64,000 nt of DNA from Pseudomonadota bacterium (GCA_021801255.1 JAJYYH010000033.1:124001-188000), one strand, 5' to 3'; numbered from the stretch's first letter, positions 19,052 through 30,149 are shown. The notes: a model not told the origin generated them from the sequence alone. Translations and numbers: made by a program.

Positions 19052-19906
19052 TCACGCCTTGCCGCTCGGCTTTTGGCGCGGCACCGGGAGGTATTCGACA
19101 TTGCCGCCCTGGGCGCGCATCGGCTGCGGGTAGAGGTCCATGAGCTGGAGGATCTCCTCCGGCATCGCGGTGCTCACGGGCAGGCCGAGCTGGGCGGCCT
19201 CGGCGGCGGAAATCGGATAGTCATGCGTCCAGGTGCCGGTGGCCAGGGTCTCGGCGATGCGCAGCGCCGCGGCCTCGGGCAGGCGGCGGTCGAGCAGCTC
19301 GTGCGCGACATTGCGCACCTGGACGATCGCCTTGCGCCCGACATCGGCGAGGATCAGCGTCTGGTCGTCGATCTCGGCGATCGGCTTCTGCTCGATCACC
19401 TTGAGCAACGAGGCCGCCGGAGACTGGCCGATCTGCGGATCGACCGGGCCGAGCACGGAGTGGCGGCACATCACGATTTCATCGGCGGCCAGCGCGATCA
19501 GCGTGCCGCCCGACATCGCGTAGTGCGGCACGAACACCGTGACCTTGGCCTTGTGGTCGCGAATGGCGCGGGCGATCTGCACCGCGGCGAGCACGAGGCC
19601 GCCCGGGGTGTGGAGGATGATATCGAGCGGCACGTCGTCGTCGGTGAGGTGGATGGCGCGCAGCACCTCTTCCGAATCGTGGATGTCGATGTAGCGCATC
19701 AGGGGAAAGCCGAGGAGCCGCATGGTTTCCTGGCGATGCACGAGGGCGATCACCCGCGAGCCGCGGCGGCGTTCGATCTGGCCGAGCTTGCGCGCCCGCA
19801 ACCGCTCCAGCAGCCGCTGGCGCAAGAGCGGCTGCAAGGCGCTGAAGATGAAGAAAAGCCAAAAGAGATCGGCGATATTCACGGCGTCACGCTGGGCAGG
19901 CGTCAC
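19052..19906 (-). CDS. Membrane-anchored Clp-fold serine protease (SDH/SppA-like)
   Basis: A 284-residue protein of the serine-dehydrogenase-proteinase family (Clp/crotonase fold, PF01972-like). An N-terminal hydrophobic helix (about residues 10-25, [16 protein letters not shown]) is followed by a basic stretch and the protease domain: oxyanion region HTPGG (99-103), then HYAMSGGTL with the candidate nucleophile Ser132, and [10 protein letters not shown]. It probably acts on membrane or envelope substrates; its physiological target is unknown. The start is GTG 19906; GTG at codon 9 is an alternative. It is divergent from htpG. Confidence 0.85.
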   Translation of the reverse strand: MTPAQRDAVNIADLFWLFFIFSALQPLLRQRLLERLRARKLGQIERRRGSRVIALVHRQETMRLLGFPLMRYIDIHDSEEVLRAIHLTDDDVPLDIILHTPGGLVLAAVQIARAIRDHKAKVTVFVPHYAMSGGTLIALAADEIVMCRHSVLGPVDPQIGQSPAASLLKVIEQKPIAEIDDQTLILADVGRKAIVQVRNVAHELLDRRLPEAAALRIAETLATGTWTHDYPISAAEAAQLGLPVSTAMPEEILQLMDLYPQPMRAQGGNVEYLPVPRQKPSGKA

Positions 19907-19984
19907 GCGATGGCCGGGGGCACTCGGTCATGGCTGGCGCGGCTCCTTCATCCGCGCCATTATCCTCGCTGATTGTGCCCGTCC

Positions 19985-20080
19985 CGCCAAGTCGTCCTCG
20001 CCAAGTCGTCCTCGCCAAGTTGCCCCCGCCAAGCCGACCCGGGGACGCGACCCAGGGACGCGACCCGGGGACGCGCTGCT
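19985..20080. repeat. Two adjacent tandem-repeat arrays (14 bp x4, 13 bp x3)
   Basis: Array A has unit CGCCAAGTCGTCCT at 19985-19998 and 19999-20012 (identical), then diverged copies at 20013-20026 and 20027-20040. Array B has unit GGGACGCGACCCA/G at 20042-20054 and 20055-20067, with a partial copy to 20080. Both lie in the 263-base spacer between the protease gene and htpG, 90-185 bases upstream of the htpG start. Confidence 0.9.
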
Positions 20081-20169
20081 CCTCGAACCGAGACACGACC
20101 GGCGATCGCGCTCGCTTGAACCGCCCGCCAGGGCGCCGCATATCGCTTGCCCGAAAGGAGAATTTCCTG

Positions 20170-22071
20170 ATGACCGATACGACTGACCCCGCGTCGACAA
20201 CGGCCCCCGCCTCTCCGACTGCCCCCGCGTCCGTCCCCGGGGAGCGGCATGAGTTCAGCGCCGAGGTCGGCCGCCTGCTCGATCTCGTTGTCCATGCGCT
20301 CTATTCCGAGCGCGAGATTTTCCTTCGCGAACTGGTGGCCAACGCCGCCGACGCGCTCGACCGGCGCCGCTTCGACGCCCTCACCGAGCCTGCCCTCGCC
20401 CTGCCCACGGACGCCAAGATCCGCATCGTTCCCGACAAGCCGGGTCGCACGCTGAGCATCATCGATGACGGCATCGGCATGACCCGCGACGAGATGATCA
20501 GCCATCTCGGCACCATCGCACGCTCCGGCACCCGCGCCATCAGCGCCGAGATCGCCGCCGCCCGGCCCGAGGAGCGCCCGAGCCTGATCGGCCAGTTCGG
20601 CGTCGGCTTCTATTCCGCCTTCATGGTCGCCGAGAAGGTCGAGGTGGTCTCGCGCCGCGCCGGCACGGACGCCGCCTGGCGCTGGAGTTCGGCAGGCCAG
20701 GGCGATTTCGTGCTGAGCCCGGATGAGCGCGCGACCCCCGGCACCGAGGTCATTCTCCATCTCAAATCGGATGCCGAGGAGTTCCTCGACCCGGTACGGC
20801 TGGAGGCGATCGTGCGCAAATGGGCCGATCACATCACCTGGCCGGTGACGATCGCGCGCGATGGCAAGGATTTGCCGGCGAACGAGGGCACGGCGCTGTG
20901 GCGCAAGCCGAAAGCCGAGATTTCCGAGGCCTCCTATGCCGAGTTCTACCGCCATCTCGGCCATTTGTTCGACAAGCCGTGGGCCACCTTGCACTGGCGG
21001 GCCGAAGGCGCGCTGGAATTCTACGCCCTGCTGTTCATTCCTCAATCAAAACCCTTCGCGGTGGTCGAGGAAGAGCGCCGCTCGAAGCTGCGGCTGCATG
21101 TCCGGCGCATGTTCATCACCGATGAGGCGGATTTGCTGCCGAACTGGCTGCGCTTTGTCCAGGGGGTCGTCGATACCGAGGATCTGCCGCTCAATGTCTC
21201 GCGCGAGATGCTGCAATCGACCCCGGTGCTGGCGCGCATCCGCAAGGCGCTGACCAACCGGGTGCTCACCGAACTCAAGAGCCGCGCCAAGGAAGCGGAA
21301 GACTATCTCGGCTTCTGGGAAAATTTCGGCGCGATATTGAAAGAGGGCCTGTGGGAGGATTCCGGGCAGCAGAAGGACATCATGCCGCTGCTCCGTTTCC
21401 GCTCCAGCGCCGTCGCCGGCTGGACCGATCTCGATGCCTATGTCCTGCGCATGAAACCTGCGCAGGAGGCGATCTATCTGCTGGCCGGCGAGCAGGTCGA
21501 GGCACTGCGCGATAGCCCCGTGCTCGAAGGCTTTCGCGCCCGTGGCGTCGAGGTGTTGCTGCTCGATGACCCGATCGATGCCTTCTGGCCCGATCGCGCC
21601 GGTGATTTCGCGGGCAAGCCGATCCGCCGCGCCGGCGAGGCGATCGCCGATCTCGAAAAACTGCCGCTCGAAGCGGGCGAGAGGGCGCCCGCGATGGATG
21701 TCACGGCGCTCGCCAAGGCGCTCAAGGAGGCGCTCGGCGAGGCGGTTTCCGAGGTGCGTGCCTCAGAGCGCCTGGTCGAGAGCGCGGCGGCGCTGACCAG
21801 CGGGGCGGCGGGCGGCGATCTGTTCCGCGAGCGGCTGATGCGTCGCGCCGGGCGGGCGTTTCCGAGCCCGCCGCCGGCGCTCGAAATCAACCCCCGCCAC
21901 GCCCTGATCCAGGGGCTCGCCGCACAGGTGGGGGAAGCGGATTTCGCCGACCTGGCCACCCTCCTGCTCGATCTTGCGCGCATCCAGGAAGGCGAGGCGC
22001 CGCGCAATCCGGCGGCTTTTTCGCGCCGCGTCGGCCAGGTGCTGGCGGCATCGCTGCCGGTGCGCGCCTGA
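20170..22071 (+). CDS. htpG: Chaperone protein HtpG (Hsp90)
   Basis: A 633-residue bacterial Hsp90, an ATP-dependent dimeric chaperone. The GHKL ATPase domain contains [39 protein letters not shown] and [20 protein letters not shown]. The middle domain has [19 protein letters not shown] and [16 protein letters not shown], and the C-terminal dimerisation domain ends near residue 630. A Pro/Ala/Thr-rich 25-residue N-terminal extension is unusual but common in this group. AAAGGAG precedes ATG 20170. The upstream spacer carries tandem repeats; I see no clear heat-shock promoter. Confidence 0.97.
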   Translation: MTDTTDPASTTAPASPTAPASVPGERHEFSAEVGRLLDLVVHALYSEREIFLRELVANAADALDRRRFDALTEPALALPTDAKIRIVPDKPGRTLSIIDDGIGMTRDEMISHLGTIARSGTRAISAEIAAARPEERPSLIGQFGVGFYSAFMVAEKVEVVSRRAGTDAAWRWSSAGQGDFVLSPDERATPGTEVILHLKSDAEEFLDPVRLEAIVRKWADHITWPVTIARDGKDLPANEGTALWRKPKAEISEASYAEFYRHLGHLFDKPWATLHWRAEGALEFYALLFIPQSKPFAVVEEERRSKLRLHVRRMFITDEADLLPNWLRFVQGVVDTEDLPLNVSREMLQSTPVLARIRKALTNRVLTELKSRAKEAEDYLGFWENFGAILKEGLWEDSGQQKDIMPLLRFRSSAVAGWTDLDAYVLRMKPAQEAIYLLAGEQVEALRDSPVLEGFRARGVEVLLLDDPIDAFWPDRAGDFAGKPIRRAGEAIADLEKLPLEAGERAPAMDVTALAKALKEALGEAVSEVRASERLVESAAALTSGAAGGDLFRERLMRRAGRAFPSPPPALEINPRHALIQGLAAQVGEADFADLATLLLDLARIQEGEAPRNPAAFSRRVGQVLAASLPVRA

Positions 22072-22078
22072 GCGCGTG

Positions 22079-22112
22079 CCGGAACGGGAAGAAACCGGGG
22101 AACGGGAATAAA
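22079..22112. repeat. Duplicated Shine-Dalgarno-region segment, x2
   Basis: CCGGAACGGGAAGAAA (22079-22094) and CCGGGGAACGGGAATAAA (22095-22112) are adjacent imperfect copies immediately upstream of GTG 22115. They probably arose by local duplication of a leader segment. Confidence 0.6.
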
Positions 22113-22114
22113 AC

Positions 22115-23536
22115 GTGAGGTTCGATCGCCCGCTTGACTGTTTCGCCGCGCCGAGTGCCGCGGCGCTGCCGCTCCATGCGGTGCGGCCGGAGGGGGTTGC
22201 CGGGTTTTTGGCGGCGCTGCCGGAGCCCCTGGCGCGCTATCTCGCGGGCAGCGGATTTGCCGCGGCGGCGCAGCATCTCATCTTGCTGCCGGGGCCGGCG
22301 GGGGTGGCTGGCGCGGTGCTCGGGCTTGGCGCCGACCGCGCGCCCTGGGCCTTCGGCGATCTCGCGTGGCGGCTGCCGGAGGGCACGATCTGGCGGCTGG
22401 AGCCCGGGGATTACGATCCGGCCCGCGCCGCGCTGGGCTTCGCGCTCGGCGCCTACCGGTTTTCCGCCTTCAAGGCCGCGCCCCGCGCCGCGGCGCGGCT
22501 TATCGCCCCGGAGGGTGCGGCGCGGGCGGCGCGCGAGGCGCAGGCGATCTGGCTGGCCCGCGACCTGATCAACACACCCGCCAATCTTCTCGGCCCGCGC
22601 GAGCTGGCGCAGGCGGTGGCCGAGATCGGCGCGGCATTCGGCGCGGCCGTCGACATCATCACCGGTGCGGCGCTGGACGACGGTTTTCCGGCGCTGGCGG
22701 CGGTCGGGCGCGGCTCGGCGCGCGCGCCGGCGGTTGCCCTGCTGCGCTGGCGGGGCAGCACCGCCGGCGACGACGCGCCGCTGGTGGCGCTTTGCGGCAA
22801 GGGGGTCTGTTTCGATACCGGCGGCTATGACCTGAAACCCGCGAGCGCGATGCTGCGCATGAAAAAAGACATGGGCGGGGCGGCCGCGGTGCTGGGCGCG
22901 GCGCGCGCGATCATGGCGGCGGACTGGCCGGTGCGGCTCGCCCTGCGCATCGGCTGCGTCGAGAACAGCGTTTCGGGCAGCGCCATGCGGCCCTCCGACG
23001 TGCTCAGCACGCGCAAGGGGCTCAGCGTCGAGGTCGGCAATACCGACGCCGAGGGGCGCCTGGTGCTCGCCGACCTGCTCGCCGCTGCCTGCGAGGAGGC
23101 GCCGGCGCTGGTGGTCGATTGCGCGACCCTCACCGGCGCGGCGCGCGCCGCCCTCGGCCCGGATCTGCCGGCACTGTTCAGCAATGATCCGGCGTGGGCC
23201 GCGACCTTCCTCGCCGCCGGCCAGGCGGTCTGCGATCCGCTCTGGCAATTGCCGCTCTGGGATGATTACGGCGCGTGGCTGGCGAGCACTGTCGCGGATT
23301 TGAACAACATTGCAGGAAATACACATGGTGGAGCGGTGGTTGCGGCGTTATTTCTTGAGCGGTTCATTGCCATTGGAACAGCGTGGGTGCACATCGATCT
23401 CTATGCCTGGAATGACGCGACGCGGCCTGGCCGTCCGGAAGGCGGTGAAGGTCAGGCGGTTCGCGCCATCTGCGCGGCGCTCGAGGCTGGCCTGCTATCG
23501 GCCGGCTCGCAGGGCGCCGCGCGATCTCCGGGGTAA
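22115..23536 (+). CDS. Leucyl aminopeptidase family protein (M17)
   Basis: A 473-residue M17 dimetallo-aminopeptidase acting on N-termini of peptides in the cytosol. The catalytic C-terminal domain has CGKGVCFDTGGYDLKP (Lys229, Asp234), RMKKDMGGAAAVLGA (Asp252) and the hallmark NTDAEGRL (309-316), then DCATLTGAAR. The N-terminal domain is divergent, as in PepB-like members. The start is GTG 22115. The C-terminal tail (SQGAARSPG) is dispensable-looking. It is probably cotranscribed with htpG. Confidence 0.93.
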   Translation: MRFDRPLDCFAAPSAAALPLHAVRPEGVAGFLAALPEPLARYLAGSGFAAAAQHLILLPGPAGVAGAVLGLGADRAPWAFGDLAWRLPEGTIWRLEPGDYDPARAALGFALGAYRFSAFKAAPRAAARLIAPEGAARAAREAQAIWLARDLINTPANLLGPRELAQAVAEIGAAFGAAVDIITGAALDDGFPALAAVGRGSARAPAVALLRWRGSTAGDDAPLVALCGKGVCFDTGGYDLKPASAMLRMKKDMGGAAAVLGAARAIMAADWPVRLALRIGCVENSVSGSAMRPSDVLSTRKGLSVEVGNTDAEGRLVLADLLAAACEEAPALVVDCATLTGAARAALGPDLPALFSNDPAWAATFLAAGQAVCDPLWQLPLWDDYGAWLASTVADLNNIAGNTHGGAVVAALFLERFIAIGTAWVHIDLYAWNDATRPGRPEGGEGQAVRAICAALEAGLLSAGSQGAARSPG

Positions 23537-23559
23537 TCGACTAAGAAAGGATCTCTTCC

Positions 23560-23946
23560 ATGTCAGCACTTCAGAGCCCCGACACCTTGCTCAACATCCT
23601 CCGCGATACCGTGGTCGCCCTGGTGCGCCGCGACGGTCCCGACCTCTCGGCGCGCCAGCTCGGCGTTTTCCTCACCTGCTATCTCAACGATGGCGGCCAT
23701 ACCGTGCGCGGCCTCTCGGCCGATCTGCACGTCTCGAAACCGGCCATCACCCGGGCGCTCGACCGCCTCGGCGAGCTTGAACTCGCGCGCCGCAAGGTCG
23801 ATCCGGCGGATCGGAGGAGCATTCTGGTGCAGCGTACGGTGAAGGGAGCGGCGCTGATGCGCGACCTGCGCCACATCATGGCCGAGGCCTCGAAAAAAAT
23901 CGCCGCCGGCACGCAAGAGGCACCGCGCCGGGCGGCCAACGGCTAG
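23560..23946 (+). CDS. MarR-type winged-helix transcriptional regulator
   Basis: A 128-residue DNA-binding protein. Residues about 30-95 form a MarR-like winged helix: LSARQLGVFLTCYLNDGGHT, the recognition-helix segment VRGLSADLHVSKPAITRALD and the wing RRKVDPADRRSILVQRTVKG. Shorter flanking dimerisation helices make it smaller than typical MarR (about 145). The ligand and targets are unknown. AAAGGA precedes ATG 23560. It converges on the heptose kinase gene with 13 bases between. Confidence 0.85.
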   Translation: MSALQSPDTLLNILRDTVVALVRRDGPDLSARQLGVFLTCYLNDGGHTVRGLSADLHVSKPAITRALDRLGELELARRKVDPADRRSILVQRTVKGAALMRDLRHIMAEASKKIAAGTQEAPRRAANG

Positions 23947-23959
23947 AGCGGCCGGGCGT

Positions 23960-24982
23960 CTAGCTGGGGTGAGGTTCCAGCGGCGCCAGGGCAAGCCGGG
24001 CGAGAAGATCGTCCGGGCGGGCGACGGCGGTGCCGGGGTGGCGCGCGACGCTCTCGGCGGCGAGCGCCGCGAGCGCGCCCGCCTCGGCGAGCCCGATGCC
24101 CGACGCGCGCGCGGCCGCGAGCGTGGCCAGGACCGCATCGGTGACGCCGAAAAGATCCTGCCGCTCGTCCTCGGGCAGCCGCCAGTGCCGCGCGAGCTGC
24201 GGGCCGATCAGGCTGATGCCGATTTCGCTGCGTAGCACCATGACCGCGCCGAAGCGGTGGCGGGCGGCGAGAGTCTGGGCCGCGCGCGCGATCTCGTCAT
24301 CGGTTTCGCTGGGCAGCCCGGTGGCCGCGGCCAGTTCGCGGGCGGTGGGCAGGATCAGGTCGGCGCCGGCGAAGCGGCCGCAATCGGCGCTGGAGGGATC
24401 GACCAAAACCTGCCGCCCCATGCCGCGCGCGCAGGCCACGAGCTTGCTCGCGGTCTCGCCGGCCAGCACACCCTTGCCGTAATCCGAGAGCACGGTTGCC
24501 GAGGTGGCGGCCATGGCGTCGCCGGCGATGCGCAGCAGCCGCAGCGCGAGTCGCGGCTCGATCGCGTCGGTCTGCTCGCGATCGGCGCGCAGGAGATGGC
24601 GGCCATGGGCGAGAAACCGGGTTTTCCGCGTTGTCGTGCGCCCGCCTTGCACCAGCAGCCAGGGTTCCACGCCGGGCTGGCCGCCGATCAGGCCGGTGAG
24701 CTCGGAGCCCGTTTGGTCATCGCCGACCACCGACACAAACGCCACCGCCGCGCCGAGAGCCGTGAGGTTGCGCACGACATTGGCCGCCCCGCCCGGCTGC
24801 GCGATTTCGCGCTCGATCCCGAGCACCGGCACCGGCGCTTCCGGACTGATGCGCTCGACCCGGCCGTGGACATAGCGATCGAGCATGGCATCGCCGACCA
24901 CCAGCACGCTGGCGCGCGCCAGCCGGGGCACGGCTTCGGCAAGATCGGGATGCGACGTGGGCGGCGGCTCGGAAGGGTCCAT
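23960..24982 (-). CDS. D-glycero-beta-D-manno-heptose-7-phosphate kinase (single-domain RfaE1/HldA type)
   Basis: A 340-residue PfkB/ribokinase-family sugar kinase of the HldA (RfaE domain I) type for ADP-heptose synthesis. Matching segments are VVGDAMLDRYVHGRVERISP, EAPVPVLGIEREIAQPGGAA, NVVRNLTALG, VLSDYGKGVL and VDPSSAD. The nucleotidyltransferase domain of fused HldE is absent. The usual D-x-x-GAGD anion-hole motif reads DLFGVTD (276-282): the catalytic Asp remains but GAG is replaced. The DNA is clean in frame there. ATG 24982 gives a start 12 bases after the beginning of the upstream spacer, downstream of an AmpG-like gene on the same strand. Confidence 0.85.
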   Translation of the reverse strand: MDPSEPPPTSHPDLAEAVPRLARASVLVVGDAMLDRYVHGRVERISPEAPVPVLGIEREIAQPGGAANVVRNLTALGAAVAFVSVVGDDQTGSELTGLIGGQPGVEPWLLVQGGRTTTRKTRFLAHGRHLLRADREQTDAIEPRLALRLLRIAGDAMAATSATVLSDYGKGVLAGETASKLVACARGMGRQVLVDPSSADCGRFAGADLILPTARELAAATGLPSETDDEIARAAQTLAARHRFGAVMVLRSEIGISLIGPQLARHWRLPEDERQDLFGVTDAVLATLAAARASGIGLAEAGALAALAAESVARHPGTAVARPDDLLARLALAPLEPHPS

Positions 24983-24993
24983 GGCGCTCCCGC

Positions 24994-26280
24994 CTAACCG
25001 TCCACCCCGGCGGTTGCAAGCCTTCTTTCCCGGCTCGCGAGGGCGAGGCTGGGATAGCGGCGGAGGAGGAAGACCATCACCAGCATCGCCGGCAGGGCGG
25101 CGAGCATGCAGAGCGCGTAAAACCGGGTCCAGCCGAGAGCCGCCGCGAGATAGCCCGACGCCCCGCCCAGCGTGCGGAGCGGCAGCGCGGCGAGCGATGA
25201 CAGCAGCGCGTATTGCGTCGCCGAATAGGCGCGCGCGCAGAGGCCGGAGAGAAAGGCCAGGAAGGCGGCGTCGGCCAGTCCCTCGGCGAAGGCTTCGGTA
25301 AGTGTCGTGGCATAGAGCACGCGCGGCGCGCCGGCCGAGACGGCGAGCGCCAGATACATCGCCATCGCCGCCATCTGGGCAAAGCCGGTGCCGATCAACG
25401 CCCGCGCCGCCCCGACGCGAACGACGAGCCAGCCGCCCAGGCTGATGCCGGCGAGCGTCGCCGCCAGCGAGATCGGCCCGTTGGCCAGCGCCACGGCGCC
25501 GCGATTGAAGCCGAGCGCATGGTAGAAGGGCGCCAGCATGACCCCGGCCAGCGCCTCGCCGAGCTTGAAGAGGGCGATGAACAGCAGCGCCGTGAAGGCC
25601 CCCTCGCGGCTCAGGAATTCGCGCAACGGCGCGAGCACCAGGCGGGCGAAAACATTTTTCCCCGCCGTGTCGGGTGCGGCGGCCTCCGGCTCCGGGGCCA
25701 GCAGCGTCGCCAGTGGCCCGATCAGGGCCAGGCCGGCCATGGCGAGAAGCGCCCCGTGCCAGCCCCAGAGATCGGCGAGCTTGATGGCGAGCGCGCCCGA
25801 GATCAGCAATGCCAGGCGATAGCCCCAGACATAGCAGGCCAGCGCCGCGCCCTGGAGGCTCGGGGAAAAAATCTCGATCCGCCAGGCATCGACGATGATA
25901 TCCTGGCTGGCCGAGAAAAACGCCAGCGACGCGGCGGCGGCAACGGTTGCGAGCGGGCGGGTCAGGGGATCGGAGAGCGCCAACACGACGCCGGCGACGA
26001 CGAGCAGGGGCTGCACGATGAGCAGCCAGCCGCGCCGCCGACCGGGCGGGATCAGGGCGCGGTCGAACAGCGGCGCCCAGAGAAATTTCAGCGCATAGGC
26101 GAGCCCGATAACGGCGGAAAGCCCGATCGTCCCGAGCGAAATCCCGGCCTCGCTCAGCCATTGGCGAAGCGTGAAACCCGAGAGCGGCAGCGGCAGGCCG
26201 CAGGCGAAGCCATAGGCCGTCATCACCGCGAAGCGGCGCCGCCCCGCCCCCCTAAACGGCGCGGCCAGCGCCGCGCTCAA
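24994..26280 (-). CDS. ampG: AmpG-like major facilitator permease
   Basis: A 428-residue, roughly 12-helix MFS transporter of the AmpG/PAT family, importing anhydromuropeptides for cell-wall recycling. Diagnostic stretches are YGFACGLPLPLSGFTLRQWL, GLAYALKFLWAPLFDRALIP, PGRRRGWLLIVQPLLV and FFSASQDIIVDAWRIEIFSP. The start used is TTG 26280; ATG 26223 (codon 20, MTAYGFACG) is a plausible alternative. Substrate is inferred from the family; other PAT members carry acetyl-CoA or peptides. Confidence 0.86.
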   Translation of the reverse strand: MSAALAAPFRGAGRRRFAVMTAYGFACGLPLPLSGFTLRQWLSEAGISLGTIGLSAVIGLAYALKFLWAPLFDRALIPPGRRRGWLLIVQPLLVVAGVVLALSDPLTRPLATVAAAASLAFFSASQDIIVDAWRIEIFSPSLQGAALACYVWGYRLALLISGALAIKLADLWGWHGALLAMAGLALIGPLATLLAPEPEAAAPDTAGKNVFARLVLAPLREFLSREGAFTALLFIALFKLGEALAGVMLAPFYHALGFNRGAVALANGPISLAATLAGISLGGWLVVRVGAARALIGTGFAQMAAMAMYLALAVSAGAPRVLYATTLTEAFAEGLADAAFLAFLSGLCARAYSATQYALLSSLAALPLRTLGGASGYLAAALGWTRFYALCMLAALPAMLVMVFLLRRYPSLALASRERRLATAGVDG

Positions 26281-26289
26281 GCCAGCCCG

Positions 26290-26392
26290 CTCAGAGCGTG
26301 GAAATCAAATCGAACTTGAAAAAGACTGCCCTCTGAAAACATTGATTTTTTCTGGTCGATTCTGGGGCGCGAGGGCATTCTTTTTCAAACTC

Positions 26393-26401
<9 letters not shown>
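26290..26401 (+). repeat. Dispersed ~110-bp repeat, copy 1 (fills the typA-ampG spacer)
   Basis: This segment aligns with the reverse complement of 62399-62507. Nearly identical blocks are CGCGAGGGCATTCTTTTT, CAAACTCTCAGGCCGC and AATCGAACTTGAAAA. Within this copy a 17-bp inverted repeat (26317-26333 against 26371-26387, 16 of 17 positions) can form a hairpin with a 37-base loop. It spans the end of typA, whose stop is at 26393-26395, to ten bases before the ampG start. Confidence 0.85.
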
Positions 26402-28216
<1,815 letters not shown>

Positions 28217-28389
28217 GAAAGGGTTCCGAAAGCGCTGCGCGTTGCTGCGCTGCACACATAGCGAAGCGCGGGCCAGATGACGAGGGCAAAATCCCGCGCG
28301 CAGGCCTGTCATACTAGAAGCTTGGGGGGAATTGATCAAATCAGGGCAAGGCCAGGGGCGCTGCCCCCAAACCCGCCTGATCGCCCGCA

Positions 28390-29223
28390 TTATGGAATGG
28401 ATCGCGGCGGCGCGGCTTGCGCGAGACGGGCCGGGCTTTCCGGGTCGTGGCTCGGCAGATAGACGGTCGGGGTATGGCGGCGGAGCGCGTTGATCCGGCG
28501 GAGCGTCACGCGCGCCGAATGGGGGTTCGGCGTGACGCCATCGATCCTGAGGTCATCGGCCGCCGCCTCGGTGTAGGAGGCGTCACCGGCGAGCAATACT
28601 TGAGAGCCGCCCAGCCGCACCAGCACCGAGACATGGCCGGAACTATGGCCTGGCGTCGGAACGATGATAATGGCGCGATCCTCGGTCAACGCCATGGCGC
28701 GGGTGAAGGGGGCTGGCGGCTCGGCGTCGAAGCGGATGAACGCGGGGCGGAAGTTTTCCGGCAGATGGCCGAGAAAATAGCCGCGCAGGACGCCGGCGAA
28801 CCCTTGTGCGAGCTGCCACTCGATGTGGGTGAGGAGCACGCGCAGCCGGGGTAGATGGAAAAGCCCCCCCGCGTGATCGGTGTGGAGATGGGTGAGCACG
28901 ACGGCGCGGATATCGTGCGGGTCGAACCCAAGACCGCGGATCCGCGCATCGATGGCGTCCTCGGGGGCGATCTCGAAGCGCAGGGCGCGGCGGAAATAGG
29001 GGTGCCAGGGCGGAAAATAGCCTTTTCCCATGGCGCGCGGGCTTTCCCCGGTATCGACCAGGAACAATCCCTCGGGATGCTCGATCAGCCAGGCGAGAAC
29101 CGGCAGTTTTTCGCTCCAGCGCGGATCGAAAAGCGGGCGCAGCCGGCGGGCCGGCGCGCGGCCGATGATCTGGCTCGGCCGGAGGTAAACCGAGCCGGTC
29201 TGCAGGGGATGGATGCGGATCAT
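28390..29223 (-). CDS. Metallo-beta-lactamase-fold hydrolase (AHL-lactonase-like)
   Basis: A 277-residue MBL-fold protein resembling N-acyl homoserine lactonases. It has VDTGESP, the zinc motif THLHTDHAGG (HxHxDH at 112-117), HIEWQLAQ, PTPGHSSGHVSVLV and AGDASYTEAA, and a C-terminal His in YLPSHDPESP. Lactonase activity is inferred; other small MBL esterases share these motifs. The ATG at 29223 overlaps the rsmI stop by four bases (ATGA), so the two are coupled. No luxI/luxR is in the window. Confidence 0.85.
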   Translation of the reverse strand: MIRIHPLQTGSVYLRPSQIIGRAPARRLRPLFDPRWSEKLPVLAWLIEHPEGLFLVDTGESPRAMGKGYFPPWHPYFRRALRFEIAPEDAIDARIRGLGFDPHDIRAVVLTHLHTDHAGGLFHLPRLRVLLTHIEWQLAQGFAGVLRGYFLGHLPENFRPAFIRFDAEPPAPFTRAMALTEDRAIIIVPTPGHSSGHVSVLVRLGGSQVLLAGDASYTEAAADDLRIDGVTPNPHSARVTLRRINALRRHTPTVYLPSHDPESPARLAQAAPPRSIP

Positions 29224-30149
29224 GGCGTTGCGGCTATCTCGTTGAACGCGCGTTCTTTCTTGATTTCCAGGGCGCGGGCATAGACTTTGCCGCGCGGCCA
29301 GCCGGTGAGCGCGCTCGCCTGCGCCACCGCCGCGCGCAGGCTCTGGTGGGCGAGGGCGGCGGCGAGAACGGTGTCCAGCTCGGCCGCGCTGGCGGGCGGG
29401 GTGTCGGCGGCCGGGCCGATCAGGAGGGTGATCTCGCCGCGCGCTGGGGTGGTGGCATAATAGGCGGCCAATTCCGGCAGCGGCGCGCGGCGGATTTCCT
29501 CGAAACGCTTGGTCAGCTCGCGCGCGACCGCGGCTTCCCGCGCGCCGAAACTCGCCGCGAGATCGGCAAGGCTCGCGGCCAGCCGGTGCGGCGCCTCGTA
29601 CCAGATCACCGTGGCCTTTAGCCCGGCCTGTTCGATGCGGCGCAGCTCGGCGAAACGCGCCAGCCGGGCGGCGTGCCGCGCCGGCGGGAAGCCCATGAAT
29701 AAAAAAGGATGCGGCGGCAGGCCAGAAAGCGTCAGCGCGAGCAGCGCCGCATTCGCCCCCGGCACGGCGCTGATCGGCAGGCCGGCGGCGATTACCGCGC
29801 GGGCGAGCGCGTAGCCGGGATCGGAAATCAGCGGCGTGCCGGCATCGCTCACCAGCACGAGACACTGGCCCGCGCGCAGCATCTGCAACAGCGCCGGAAC
29901 GCGCGCCGTCTCGTTGTGCTCGTGCAGGGCCGCGAGCGGCCGGTGGATGCCGAAGGCGTGACAAAGCTGGGCGGTGGTGCGCGTGTCCTCGCAGAGGATG
30001 AGATCGGCGGCACGGAGCGCGGCCAGCGCGCGCGCCGAGATATCGCCGAGGTTGCCGAGTGGCGTCGAAACGAGCACAAATCCCCCCGGAGGCGGCGAGC
30101 CGGCGGGCTCAGGCGGGGAAGGAAGATCATCGTATGCGGCGTGCGGCAT
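29220..30149 (-). CDS. rsmI: 16S rRNA (cytidine(1402)-2'-O)-methyltransferase RsmI
   Basis: A 309-residue tetrapyrrole-methylase-fold enzyme that 2'-O-methylates C1402 of 16S rRNA. Motifs are VLVSTPLGNLGDISARALAA, ILCEDTRTTAQLCHAFGI, HEHNETAR, LVSDAGTPLISDPGYALARA, SAVPGANAALLALTLSGLP and YEAPHRLAAS. ATG 30149 has AAGGAG six bases upstream. Its first 16 bases overlap head-to-head with the LpoA-like gene on the other strand. The rsmI/lpoA divergent pair is conserved as yraL/yraM in E. coli. Confidence 0.96.
   Translation of the reverse strand: MPHAAYDDLPSPPEPAGSPPPGGFVLVSTPLGNLGDISARALAALRAADLILCEDTRTTAQLCHAFGIHRPLAALHEHNETARVPALLQMLRAGQCLVLVSDAGTPLISDPGYALARAVIAAGLPISAVPGANAALLALTLSGLPPHPFLFMGFPPARHAARLARFAELRRIEQAGLKATVIWYEAPHRLAASLADLAASFGAREAAVARELTKRFEEIRRAPLPELAAYYATTPARGEITLLIGPAADTPPASAAELDTVLAAALAHQSLRAAVAQASALTGWPRGKVYARALEIKKERAFNEIAATP

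Noticed and set aside
19985-20080. CRISPR array upstream of htpG
   Set aside because: Units of 13-14 bases are directly adjacent with no spacers, unlike CRISPR repeats.
20249-21253. Additional genes in alternative frames inside htpG
   Set aside because: They are Arg/Pro/Ser-rich shadows of the HtpG frame.
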